Shown here piece after piece: positions 9,439 through 18,700 of a stretch of 56,012 nucleotides of DNA. The notes below the pieces were generated by a model. That model did no database searches. It had not been told where the DNA came from and worked only from the letters and a program-made list of their open reading frames with translations. Every line of letters starts with the position of its first letter. The stretch's first letter is position 1. Source of the DNA: Sphingobacterium siyangense (GTDB taxonomy: Bacteria; Bacteroidota; Bacteroidia; Sphingobacteriales; Sphingobacteriaceae). Made by a program: the position numbers and the translations under genes. The stretch lies in the NCBI RefSeq assembly GCF_007830445.1, contig NZ_VLKR01000037.1, positions 1-56,012 of the forward strand. The letters run 5' to 3'.

Positions 9439-9460
9439 AGGTACCTTTAAACCTAAAAAG

Positions 9461-10831
9461 ATGGAAACCATTTATTTAAAATCTCTAGGCGGCGCCGGAA
9501 CAGTCACAGGCTCCAAACATCTACTTCAAACTCCCGAACTCACGATATTGGTTGATTGTGGTTTGTTTCAGGGTATTAAAATATTGCGTGAGCAAAATTG
9601 GGGACCTTTAGATGTCCCTGTAGAAGACATTGATGTAGTGCTTCTTACGCATGCTCATCTGGATCATTGCGGTTATATACCTCTGCTCATAAAAAATGGG
9701 TTTAAAGGTAAGATTTATATGACGGAGCCTACAGCTGAACTCACAAAATTGATCCTGCTCGATAGTGCCAAATTACAGGAAGAGGACGCAAGAAAAGCGA
9801 ATTACCACTTTTATTCCAAACATCATCCCGCAAAGCCACTTTACACGCGAGACGATTCCGAACGATCTTTTCAGCATTTTTATACTGTCCAGGAAAACAC
9901 CGCGATCAACTTGAGCGATCACATTCAATGTGAGTTTAAACCCTGCGGCCATATCATCGGTGCCTGTTCAGTAGCCATCACATGCTTTGATAAAACAATT
10001 ATCTTTTCGGGAGATATCGGAAGGAACAAAAGTGAGGTTTTACCTATTAACGATTTTTTTAACAAAGCCGATTATCTAATTATGGAGTCAACTTATGGAG
10101 ACCGATTGCATGATAATACAAATGTGAATGATAGCCTTCAGCATTGGATAAACCTTACAGTTGAAAATCATGGGAATATTACCATTCCAAGTTTCGCCGT
10201 GGGCAGAGCACAGGAGCTTCTTTATATGATTTATCACCTAAAGAAACAGAAAAAAATCCCCCACGATCTACCAGTTATATTGGATAGCCCAATGGCTGCT
10301 TCTGCGACAACCATCATGGTCGATTATGCTGAATATACTGCTGTGGACAAAATTGAATGGGCTTCGATTGTCTCTGGTGTTGAAATTAACAGAGATTATA
10401 TAAATACGCAGGAAATTATTCGTGATCAAAGAAGTAAAATCATTATTGCAGGTAGTGGAATGGTGACTGGCGGTCGCGTTCTTGAATATTTGAAACACGA
10501 TCTAGGAAACAGCCGGAATACGATACTTATTGTAGGCTTTCAGGCAGAGGGCACGCGTGGAAGGGCACTGTTAAATCATTCGCACGAGTTGAAAATCCAC
10601 GGCTCGTATTATCCTGTAAGGGCTAATATTGTAGAATTAACGGGATTATCAGCACACGCTGATCAGTCCGAGCTAATGGAATGGATTGGGAAATATAAAA
10701 TACCGCCAAAGCAAATCATGCTCGTACATGGCGAACCTCCAGCCTTGGAGGCACTACGGGTAAAGATCCAGACAGATTTGAACCTCCCAGTTAAAATATT
10801 AATCAAAGATGAGCGGGTTGAAATTATATAG
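9461..10831 (+). CDS. MBL-fold beta-CASP RNase-like hydrolase
   Basis: 456 residues from ATG 9461, which begins METIYLKSLGGAGTVTGS, the usual family start. The frame extends upstream into the sHsp gene but that part is a shadow. The metal motif is THAHLDHCG (His64, His66, Asp68, His69). Other conserved elements are CGHIIGA, FSGDIGR, the beta-CASP GSGMVTGGRVLEYL, and the C-terminal SAHADQSELMEW and LVHGEPPALEAL of the RNA-specificity (CPSF73/RNase J-like) domain. A zinc-dependent RNA-processing nuclease is expected. In many genomes such genes neighbour sHsp or phosphoribosyltransferase genes. Confidence 0.92.
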   Translation: METIYLKSLGGAGTVTGSKHLLQTPELTILVDCGLFQGIKILREQNWGPLDVPVEDIDVVLLTHAHLDHCGYIPLLIKNGFKGKIYMTEPTAELTKLILLDSAKLQEEDARKANYHFYSKHHPAKPLYTRDDSERSFQHFYTVQENTAINLSDHIQCEFKPCGHIIGACSVAITCFDKTIIFSGDIGRNKSEVLPINDFFNKADYLIMESTYGDRLHDNTNVNDSLQHWINLTVENHGNITIPSFAVGRAQELLYMIYHLKKQKKIPHDLPVILDSPMAASATTIMVDYAEYTAVDKIEWASIVSGVEINRDYINTQEIIRDQRSKIIIAGSGMVTGGRVLEYLKHDLGNSRNTILIVGFQAEGTRGRALLNHSHELKIHGSYYPVRANIVELTGLSAHADQSELMEWIGKYKIPPKQIMLVHGEPPALEALRVKIQTDLNLPVKILIKDERVEII

Positions 10832-10888
10832 TACAGATTTCCTTTACATCGGTTGATGTATCCCAAGGTATTGATAGGATCAAGTTTT

Positions 10889-11626
10889 ATGGAAAGGTAT
10901 CTGATTTTTTTCGGTTTAGCTTTAGTGGCAGAAATATTGGGGACGGTCTCCGGCTTTGGTTCATCCATCTTATTTGTTCCTATCGCCTCACTGTTCTTTA
11001 ATTTTAAAACAGTATTGGGTATTACCGCTGTATTTCATGTTTTTAGCAACTTGTCAAAAATTGCATTATTCAGAAAGGGAATCCGTTTGGATATTGCCAT
11101 CAAGCTGGGCATTCCTGCCGTTATATTTGTCATATTGGGAGCTATCATCACCAAGTATTTACCCGTTCAACAGATCGAGTTGGGGATGAATATCATTTTA
11201 ATCTTCCTAGCTTTATTTTTAATATTTAAGTCAGACAGGCCGTTAAAACCATCAAATTCGAACCTCTACCTCGGTGGCGTCACTTCTGGATTCATAGCCG
11301 GGATCGCGGGTACAGGCGGAGCGATTCGGGGAATTACCTTAGCAGCTTTTCAATTGCCAAAAGATGTTTTTATCGCTACTTCCGCCTTGATTGATCTAGG
11401 TGTTGATCTAAGCCGAGCAGTTGTATATATAAACAATGGATATTTTACCAGCAAACACCTAGTTTACATTCCATTTTTGATTGGCATAAGCATTTTAGGA
11501 AGTTATCTTGGGAAACTGATATTACAAAAAACATCAGAAAGAACATTTCGGTATATTATATTGATCGTCATATTGATAACTGCCGCATTTCAGCTTTATA
11601 AATACATCTATAGTGGTAAATCATAA
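10889..11626 (+). CDS. TauE/SafE-family permease
   Basis: 245 residues from ATG 10889; an alternative start lies at 10853. There are seven to eight hydrophobic segments. The family's duplicated motif is visible (EILGTVSGFGSSILFVPI in the first half, GFIAGIAGTGGAIRG in the second). Members export or import sulfite, sulfonates or other small anions. The substrate is unknown. It lies 57 bases after the beta-CASP gene, the last gene of this plus-strand run. Confidence 0.85.
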   Translation: MERYLIFFGLALVAEILGTVSGFGSSILFVPIASLFFNFKTVLGITAVFHVFSNLSKIALFRKGIRLDIAIKLGIPAVIFVILGAIITKYLPVQQIELGMNIILIFLALFLIFKSDRPLKPSNSNLYLGGVTSGFIAGIAGTGGAIRGITLAAFQLPKDVFIATSALIDLGVDLSRAVVYINNGYFTSKHLVYIPFLIGISILGSYLGKLILQKTSERTFRYIILIVILITAAFQLYKYIYSGKS

Positions 11627-11670
11627 AAAGAAAAGCCATTGCTGACTTTACTTTTCTGAATGGTAACATT

Positions 11671-11696
11671 AAAAAAGGGCGTCCATTAAGACACCC
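11671..11696 (-). terminator. Terminator of the metal-efflux/ApbE operon
   Basis: On the minus strand, GGGTGTC - TTAATG - GACGCCC (one U-G pair) is followed by six T. It lies 32 bases after the DUF3570 stop codon. The pairing is better on the minus strand than on the plus strand, so it belongs to the leftward operon. Confidence 0.75.
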
Positions 11697-11727
11697 TCAT
11701 TTTGGAATTAAGATGTTAGCCTAACGG

Positions 11728-12927
11728 TTATTTAAATCTAAGATTTAGCGAAATAATATCCGACTTCATCCCCACTGACTTGCTGTAATGTCCGTACCGC
11801 AGTTCCAGCATATCCAATTTACGGATACCGAAAAGTCCATTGGGGAGATTCAAACGGACGCCGGCACCATAGAAATTGCTGCTGAATTGAGATAGATCAT
11901 AGTTACTGGTGTAGTAATCGTCCAATCCGCTGTGTTGCTGATATGCCGCAAAATATTTGGCAGCAGTCTGGCGGTAATACCGATAAAAAGGACTTAGCGA
12001 AACAAATGGCGAAAGCTTTATCGGCATTTCTATACTTGCCGTGTTGGACTTTATTCCCCAGTCATCTCTGTAATAACGATAATAGGCACGCATGATGAAC
12101 TGGTCGCCGAAGAAATAATTTGCCCGCATACCTAATGGTATTTTAAATCGTTTATCGGGTAGGGCTTCCTGATGCACTGTACCATCAATAAAGTAGACCC
12201 TATGGAAGGGCAAACTCAAAAAACCTGATTGCTGGACGGCATCAGCCAAAAATTCCACCTGAAAATTGCTGTTGATAATCTGTGAATAGCTCAGTGAAAG
12301 CGCATAGGTATTTCTGCCGCTTGAGCCATAGTTCTCATGTTCGCTTCCACCTGAACCAAGGTTGGTGTTGGATCGTAACTCGATAGGGGTGACCAGCTTT
12401 ACTTGGTCGAGGTAGGTTTGGAATCGTGCTGTAAATTCGCCCATTCTGTTTTTGGTTTTCTGCGCAAAACCAATATTGGCACCATAGGATTGATAGTCGA
12501 ATTCAGAGGAAAGGGATATTCCGCCCATCAGTGTCGATCCTTTTTTTTCATTTTCCCGAGACCAGGAAATTGAAGGGTAGATTCGATTGTCGGCATGTGA
12601 AGCAGAGGAATTGGCTTTGAGATCGATCATATCAGATGATGCCGAAGTGTAATGGTCCAGTCCGATATTGAAAGTGAATTTATTTTTCCGGTCTTTCTTG
12701 TCATATTTTAAGAGAACCACCTCGATATTATTGGAGATATCTGTTAGTCTTTCTGAACCGATACCGCCTGTTACTGCCGAATTGTTACCGTCCTGATGAT
12801 AATAACTTGAGACAAGATTTGCCTCTTCGAAAGTAAGCTTCCTCGATTTTTCCGTGGGTTTGCTTTCCTGTGCTTTTGCGTGCAGCAGGCCCAAAAGGGC
12901 CGCAACACTAAGAAATACTTTTTTCAT
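11728..12927 (-). CDS. DUF3570 outer-membrane beta-barrel protein
   Basis: 399 residues with a signal peptide (MKKVFLSVAALLGLLHAKAQ). The rest is rich in alternating aromatic/polar strands typical of an outer-membrane barrel, ending in SLNLRFK with a terminal aromatic pattern. It matches the DUF3570 family, which is usually encoded beside DUF4266, ApbE and thioredoxin genes, as here. It is the last gene of the operon, 30 bases after DUF4266. The function of the family is not established. The context suggests an envelope port or partner for the flavin/thiol proteins. Confidence 0.85.
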   Translation of the reverse strand: MKKVFLSVAALLGLLHAKAQESKPTEKSRKLTFEEANLVSSYYHQDGNNSAVTGGIGSERLTDISNNIEVVLLKYDKKDRKNKFTFNIGLDHYTSASSDMIDLKANSSASHADNRIYPSISWSRENEKKGSTLMGGISLSSEFDYQSYGANIGFAQKTKNRMGEFTARFQTYLDQVKLVTPIELRSNTNLGSGGSEHENYGSSGRNTYALSLSYSQIINSNFQVEFLADAVQQSGFLSLPFHRVYFIDGTVHQEALPDKRFKIPLGMRANYFFGDQFIMRAYYRYYRDDWGIKSNTASIEMPIKLSPFVSLSPFYRYYRQTAAKYFAAYQQHSGLDDYYTSNYDLSQFSSNFYGAGVRLNLPNGLFGIRKLDMLELRYGHYSKSVGMKSDIISLNLRFK

Positions 12928-12957
12928 GTAATAACGTATTAAAAAACAGGTGTCATT

Positions 12958-13188
12958 TTAATTGCAACCACAGCCGCCGCCAACCTTTCCGGCGTTTGCG
13001 CCAGAAGAACCTTCTCTGTAAGACTGAAAGCTGAGTTCAGTCTTTTCGACATGGCGGTTGCCCAATCTCATTTCAGCATCGTTGAGTTTATTTTTTTCGT
13101 ATTCCTTTACCGTACTGCAGGACGAGGCTATTACCAATAGTAAGATCATAGCGAGGCTCCAGTATATTTTATTGCTTTTGTTTTTCAT
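12958..13188 (-). CDS. DUF4266 small lipoprotein with C-terminal Cys-Gly-Cys
   Basis: 76 residues. A lipobox (IASSC, Cys24) gives a mature lipoprotein of about 53 residues. The C-terminus is glycine-rich and ends KVGGGCGCN, with Cys73 and Cys75. This Cys-Gly-Cys tail is a hallmark of DUF4266 and could ligate metal or form redox thiols. Upstream of it is SSGANAG, loosely like the S/T-G-A-S/T flavinylation motif recognised by ApbE enzymes, but the usual last S/T is Asn here. Its start overlaps the ApbE stop by 4 bases (ATGA), indicating translational coupling. Confidence 0.85.
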   Translation of the reverse strand: MKNKSNKIYWSLAMILLLVIASSCSTVKEYEKNKLNDAEMRLGNRHVEKTELSFQSYREGSSGANAGKVGGGCGCN

Positions 13189-14111
13189 TTGAAGTTGATT
13201 TTATGGGATGAATAAATATGGTTTTCATCATCAATGATGATACATTCAACCTGTTGAATCTGATTGATGAGCTCAATGCCATTTTGGACGCCCATGATGC
13301 TGACCGGTGTCGCAAGAGCATCTGCTATCTCAGCATTCGGGCAGATGATCGTAACGCTCTTTATTCCACTTATGGGCATTCCTGTTTTTGGGTTGATGGT
13401 ATGAGAGTACTTTTTACCATCGATCATGACGAATTTTTCATAGTTGCCCGATGTTGCTATAGCAGTATCCGTGATGTTCATATAGGAAAAGGGAAGGACT
13501 GCCCGTTCCGGATTGGCAATTCCGATGGTCCATGGTTTTCCATTAGCCTGATTTCCCCAGACGGTAAGGTCGCCAGAGGCATTTACCACACCCGAATCTA
13601 CGCCCCGCTGCTGCAATAATCTTTTCCCCATTTCTGCCGCATATCCTTTCCCGATACCGCCAAAACCGATACGCATGCCTTGCTTTGTTAAAAATACAGT
13701 ACCTGCCTCATCATCGAGTACTATATTGTTGTAGTTCACTAAATTCAGATTGCGTTCAACAGTTTCTGCGTCAGGAAGACATAGCATACTGCGATCAAAA
13801 TTCCAAAGGCCCTTATCAATGCTCCCGTAGGAAATATCAAAATAACCATCGGTCAGGCGGCTAATTCGTAAGCTCCTTTCGATAATTTCGTAGATTTCCC
13901 GGTCAACTTTGACAGGACGGATGCCCGCATGACGGTTGATCAGGTTGGTTTGACTGTCTTCATTGAAAGTGGTCAGTAATCGCTCTATCCGTTGTATTTC
14001 CGCGATAGCCGCATCGATATGGGCATTGGCTTTCACCTCATTGTCATCAACCACCGTTAGCTCAAAATGATTGCCCATGAGTTTAAGTCCACGTCGATAT
14101 TCTTTTTTCAT
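13185..14111 (-). CDS. apbE: FAD:protein FMN transferase (ApbE family)
   Basis: 308 residues. ApbE features are GFGGIGKGYAAEMGKRLL, VNASGDLTVWG, and SHTINPKTGMPISG (Mg/FAD region) near the C-terminus. The enzyme moves FMN from FAD onto a Ser/Thr of a target protein. Unusually for ApbE, which is often an exported lipoprotein, I see no signal peptide or lipobox: the protein begins MKKEYRRGLKLMGNHFE. Modification may happen in the cytoplasm, or the start lies upstream within the overlapping thioredoxin gene. It overlaps both neighbours by 4 bases. The likely local target is DUF4266, but no canonical acceptor motif is certain. Confidence 0.9.
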   Translation of the reverse strand: MKKEYRRGLKLMGNHFELTVVDDNEVKANAHIDAAIAEIQRIERLLTTFNEDSQTNLINRHAGIRPVKVDREIYEIIERSLRISRLTDGYFDISYGSIDKGLWNFDRSMLCLPDAETVERNLNLVNYNNIVLDDEAGTVFLTKQGMRIGFGGIGKGYAAEMGKRLLQQRGVDSGVVNASGDLTVWGNQANGKPWTIGIANPERAVLPFSYMNITDTAIATSGNYEKFVMIDGKKYSHTINPKTGMPISGIKSVTIICPNAEIADALATPVSIMGVQNGIELINQIQQVECIIIDDENHIYSSHKINFK

Positions 14112-14557
14112 GGCCGTGTTATTTGGTTGTAAACTGTTCTGATCTCATCACAAAAATTGGCGGGGTCTTCAGGAGGTAAGCCGGCCCAACTCTTTAAAAT
14201 TTTCCCATTGGCATCCAGTAACAACGTATAAGGAAATATGCCCGTAGAATTATACTGATCTGCAAGATTCGCATTCTCTTTTTTTTGTTCTACCGGCAGT
14301 TGATTTTTTTTGCTTCTTGGAAAGTCGGCATTAAGAAAAACAATGATCTGATCGTTTATGAGCTGTTTGAATTGCTCACTATCAATGATGTTTTTATGCA
14401 ACTTTATACAGGGAATGCACCAGTCCGAACCGGAAAAATTGAGCAGTATAAGTTTATGTTGCGTTATCGCCTGCTGCTTTGCGACATTCAGTCGATTCTG
14501 CGCATGAATGGTATAACACAAGAGTGTTAATACCAACGTGTTTAATAATGTTTTCAT
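14108..14557 (-). CDS. Exported thioredoxin-fold protein
   Basis: 149 residues with a cleavable signal peptide (MKTLLNTLVLTLLCYTIHAQ). The thioredoxin motif is SDWCIPCIKLH (CxxC) and a cis-Pro region is visible at GIFPYTLLLDANGK. It should act in the periplasm as a disulfide reductase or oxidase. It is encoded between the RND adaptor (11 bases upstream) and ApbE (4-base overlap). The obvious local substrate candidates are the Cys-Gly-Cys lipoprotein and the metal-binding efflux parts. Confidence 0.9.
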   Translation of the reverse strand: MKTLLNTLVLTLLCYTIHAQNRLNVAKQQAITQHKLILLNFSGSDWCIPCIKLHKNIIDSEQFKQLINDQIIVFLNADFPRSKKNQLPVEQKKENANLADQYNSTGIFPYTLLLDANGKILKSWAGLPPEDPANFCDEIRTVYNQITRP

Positions 14558-14568
14558 AACGATTTTAT

Positions 14569-15717
14569 TTAATCTTCCCCGCTGTTTTTTAATTGCATTA
14601 ATAGGGTATAGGCATTTTTACTAACTATTTTTTTACCTGCGAAATCTCGGACATTCAAAACCTTTGCTAGGCCTTTTTGGCGCTCCTCAACGGATATTGC
14701 TGTCAGACGATAATTTCTGTTTCCTTCCGAGACGAATACATAACTTTTTCCTTCAAAGTCTACGATACATTCTTCCGGCAGAGCCTGTCCCAAGCTCGTT
14801 GTCGTTTGGATTTCAGCATTCATATATACCCCAGGTACCAGATTCGGATCATATTTATCCAAATGGCAATGGACATCTGTCATACCTGTGGGATCGACAT
14901 CCTTGCCGATCAAATGGATTTTACCCGAGTACTTTTTATTGGGATTAGCATTGGAGTAAGCTAATAGCGTTTGTCCTGGATGCAGCTGTTCAAGGTCTTT
15001 TTCATAGACTTTCAAATTTAGATGGATGTCCGTTGGGTTGATCAATTCAAAGAGGACATCAGAAGGATTTACATATTTTCCGATATTGACATTGACTTTA
15101 CTTACATAGCCATCGATCGTGCTGTATACGGGCGCGCTTTTACGGATATTTCCTGGGGTAACAGTACTAGGTTGAATACGAATAAGTTCTAACTGTCTGG
15201 CAATTGCATTCATTGTTATCTGCTGACTGTTCATTTCAGCCTGTGCTTGCTGCATTACTTTATCACTGCTTGCCTGACTCTGGTTGAGTTCTTTTTGACG
15301 TCTGTAGTCGAGCTGGGCAAATTGTAGTTTCGACTGGGCGGCAAGATAGTCTTGCTGCAGTTGGATAAACTGTGGATTTTCGACGATGGCAATAATATCA
15401 CCTTTTGATACTTTCATGCCTGGCAGCAGGCTGGTACTCTTTAGGTATCCCCCCAAAGGAATACTTACAGACACCATATTCTGAGGCGGTACATCAATTT
15501 TTCCATTCAGTTTTAATATGCTGGCTATCGGCTGGTCCGAAAGCGTTACTGTCTCTATTTGGGCATTTTGCAGTTGTGCTTCCGTTAAGGAAACAAGAGT
15601 TTCGTCTTTCGGCTTTGCAGATGACAGTGAAGCTTCGCCTTTATTGTCCTGGCAAGAGATGCCAGTTGTTGCCAACATAAGAACGATATATTGGACTATC
15701 ATATTTTTCGTTTTCAT
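14569..15717 (-). CDS. RND efflux periplasmic adaptor (membrane fusion protein)
   Basis: 382 residues with a lipobox-type signal (TTGISCQDNKG). Standard adaptor parts are visible in order: a split biotinyl-lipoyl domain (VSVSIPLGGYLKSTSLLPGMKVSKGD ... YSTIDGYVSKVNVNIGKYV), a helical hairpin rich in Gln/Ala around residues 120-180, and beta-barrel and membrane-proximal domains. It bridges the RND pump and outer-membrane channel in heavy-metal efflux. It begins 2 bases after the RND gene stop, so the two are certainly co-expressed. Confidence 0.92.
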   Translation of the reverse strand: MKTKNMIVQYIVLMLATTGISCQDNKGEASLSSAKPKDETLVSLTEAQLQNAQIETVTLSDQPIASILKLNGKIDVPPQNMVSVSIPLGGYLKSTSLLPGMKVSKGDIIAIVENPQFIQLQQDYLAAQSKLQFAQLDYRRQKELNQSQASSDKVMQQAQAEMNSQQITMNAIARQLELIRIQPSTVTPGNIRKSAPVYSTIDGYVSKVNVNIGKYVNPSDVLFELINPTDIHLNLKVYEKDLEQLHPGQTLLAYSNANPNKKYSGKIHLIGKDVDPTGMTDVHCHLDKYDPNLVPGVYMNAEIQTTTSLGQALPEECIVDFEGKSYVFVSEGNRNYRLTAISVEERQKGLAKVLNVRDFAGKKIVSKNAYTLLMQLKNSGED

Positions 15718-15719
15718 TT

Positions 15720-18700
15720 CTATTGATTTATCATGATGTAATGAAGCTGAATGGCATTTTCATTGAGCTGCCACAATGCATCTGTATAGCTACTTTTCAA
15801 CGCGATAGCCTGGTTTATTAAAGTGACAAATTCGAGATAGTCAATGGCTCCATTGGAAAATTGCTTCTGCGCTGTTTCAAAAACTATTGCTGCATTTTTG
15901 AGTCCCTCGGATTCATATTGATCGACAATAGCAAGACTGGTCTGATAGCGTTGCGCGAATTCTTGGGCCCGTCTTTCAAGCGCAGATTGTGCATTTTGAA
16001 GCTCATCGCTTGCAATGGTTTCTGCCAGACGTGCAGTTTCGATCCGAGCACGCTGTCCGCTGGAAAATAACGGTATGGAGAGCCCTAACTGCACCGAATG
16101 AAATCTTGGACTCGCGTCGTAGATTCTGTTATCAGGCCCCGCGCCTTTAAAACTATTCAGATTGTAGCCTAGCAGCAATTGGGGAAGTAGTCGGGATTTT
16201 TCCATTGCAGTTGTGTGCGCTGCGACTATCTTTTCTTGTTGAAGCACTTTGAGTAAAGGGTGATCGGCCATCGATGACTGAACGAAAATAGCCTTTTCCA
16301 CAATGGTAGGGATGTAGGCTTCTGATGTATTTAGCAACCATTGGAATTGCAGTTGAAGGACATTTATTTCATCAGCTACCTGTCTCAATTGGATTGTGAT
16401 TGCGGCCTTTTGATTTGCCGCAGTTGAGCTTTCCAACGCATTGCTTTCTCCTGCCTTTTTACGGAGGATGGTCTTGTCAAAGAAGCTGCTATAAAGGTAT
16501 AATGCCTCGCTCAAAAGTTTTTCCTTTTGCTGCCAATATAGTATGTTATAGTAGGTAAGGCTGACGGCCTTTTTCAGCTCAAACTCTTTAAGCGTGACAT
16601 TCAGCTTGCTTTTTTTCCACTCTTCGGTATAGCGCAGACGTTGTCTTCTGTAGACAGTAGGAAAACCAAAACGTTGACTGATACTAACCTTAGTATCCTG
16701 ATAAGCGCTATTGATCTGCCCGTAATCTAGGCCGATATCCGTCTGCGGAATATCAGCAGTGGATGTCCCTATTAGAGCCTTGGCATAAGCCACACGCAGT
16801 TTTTCAATTTTTATGTTTCGGTTGTTTTGGAGCGCGAGTTCAATGGATTGATCCAAAGTAATCTTTGTCTGTGCTGTCAAATTTTTTGTTGCAAAAACAG
16901 CAAGAGCAATCAAAAGAGGCACAATATGCTTTCCTTTTAATTTATGAGGTTTAAATCCGCGCTCCATGGTTACGTAAAGGAGCGGAAGCACAAATAAGGT
17001 CAATAGCGTCGCGATAAGCAGACCACCGATGACCACAGTTGCTAAAGGGCGCTGTACTTCAGCCCCAGCTCCATTGCTCAGCGCCATTGGGATAAATCCC
17101 AGTGAGGCCACCGATGCGGTCATCAAAACGGGGCGCAACCGATTTTCACCACCATCGACAACAATACGCACAATATTACGAATGCCACTTTTTTGAAGCC
17201 GGTTAAATTCAGAAATCAATACGATACCATTGAGCACAGCGACACCAAATAGCGCTATAAATCCAACCCCGGCACTAATACTAAAAGGCATTCCACGCAG
17301 CGCCAATAAGAACACTCCACCGATAATCGATAATGGTATGGCCGTATAGATCAATAAACTTTCCCTAACGGATTTAAATGCAAGGAATAAGAGTATGAAA
17401 ATTAGCGCTAACGCAATAGGCACTGCAATCAACAGGCGCTGCTTGGCGTTGTTGAGGTTTTCAAAAGAACCGCCATATTTAATGGAGTATCCTGTTGGAA
17501 GTTTGATTTCCTTATCAATCCTAGCTTGTAGGTCATGAACGATACTTTCTACATCCCGACCGTTGATATTAAATCCGACGACAATCCGCCGTTGCGCATT
17601 TTCCCGTTGGATCTGATTAGGTCCTTGTACAATTTCTACACGGGCCAATTGGGACAGTGGAATTTGGTTTCCCATGGAATTAGGAATCAAAAGGTTACGG
17701 ATGTCAGCAATATTATTTCGGTCTCTGGCAGCAAGCCGTACAACCATGTCGAAGCGTTTCTCACCCTCGAATACCAAGCCTGTTCGCTGCCCGGCAAAAG
17801 CCGCATTGATGGTTCTGTTTATTTCATCAATCGAGAGATGATGCTGTGCAATGCTAGGGCGATTATAAGATATGACAACTTGCGGAAGCCCGGCAATCGG
17901 TTCGATGTAGAGATTTTGGGTTCCCTGGACCTGTTCGATTATTTTACCTATTTTTTGAGCATGTAAGGTCAGGGAATCCAGGTTATCTCCAAATATTTTG
18001 AGGACAACGTCTTGACGTGCTCCTGTCATCAGCTCGTTGAACCGCATTTGTACAGGGTACTGAAAACCGGCCGTAATGCCGGGGACATCGGCTAATGCTG
18101 CGCTCATTTTTGTAGCAAGTTCAGGAAAGGTATGCGCCGAAGTCCATTGCTTTTTATCTTTTAAAATAACCATCATATCCGAGGCCTCCATCGGCATAGG
18201 ATCGGTCGGCACCTCGCCACTACCAATTTTGGTGACTACTTTTTCTACCTCCGGAAATCTGCTCTTTAAGATATGGGCAGCTTTCTGTGTGCTTTCAATG
18301 GTCGTAGTCAGGTTACTTCCTGGGAGGACACGGGTATCTACTGCAAAATCGCCTTCCTCCAGTGAAGGAATAAATTCACCACCTAGCTGGCTGAGTATCA
18401 GTACAGCTCCTATAAAAAGTAAAATAACCAGTGTAAAAATTGTCTTTGGAATCCGCAGTACTTTGAGCAGTGTGTGCAGGTAAAACTTTTCCAGTCTTTT
18501 CATCAGCTTATCCGAAGGCGAGGGTTTGTTACTTTTTGAACGAAGTACAAATGAACTCATCATCGGTATATAGGTGAGCGATAGAAGGAATGCACCCAAT
18601 AGCGCAAAAGCAACAGTTTCTGCCATAGGTTTGAACATTTTGCCCTCGATTCCTTGTAGCGTTAAGATTGGAAGGTAAACGATCAGAATAATGATCTGTC

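Noticed and set aside
9401..9460. 20-residue extension of the beta-CASP protein
   Set aside because: It overlaps the end of the sHsp gene in another frame; the family start is METIYLKSLGG at 9461.
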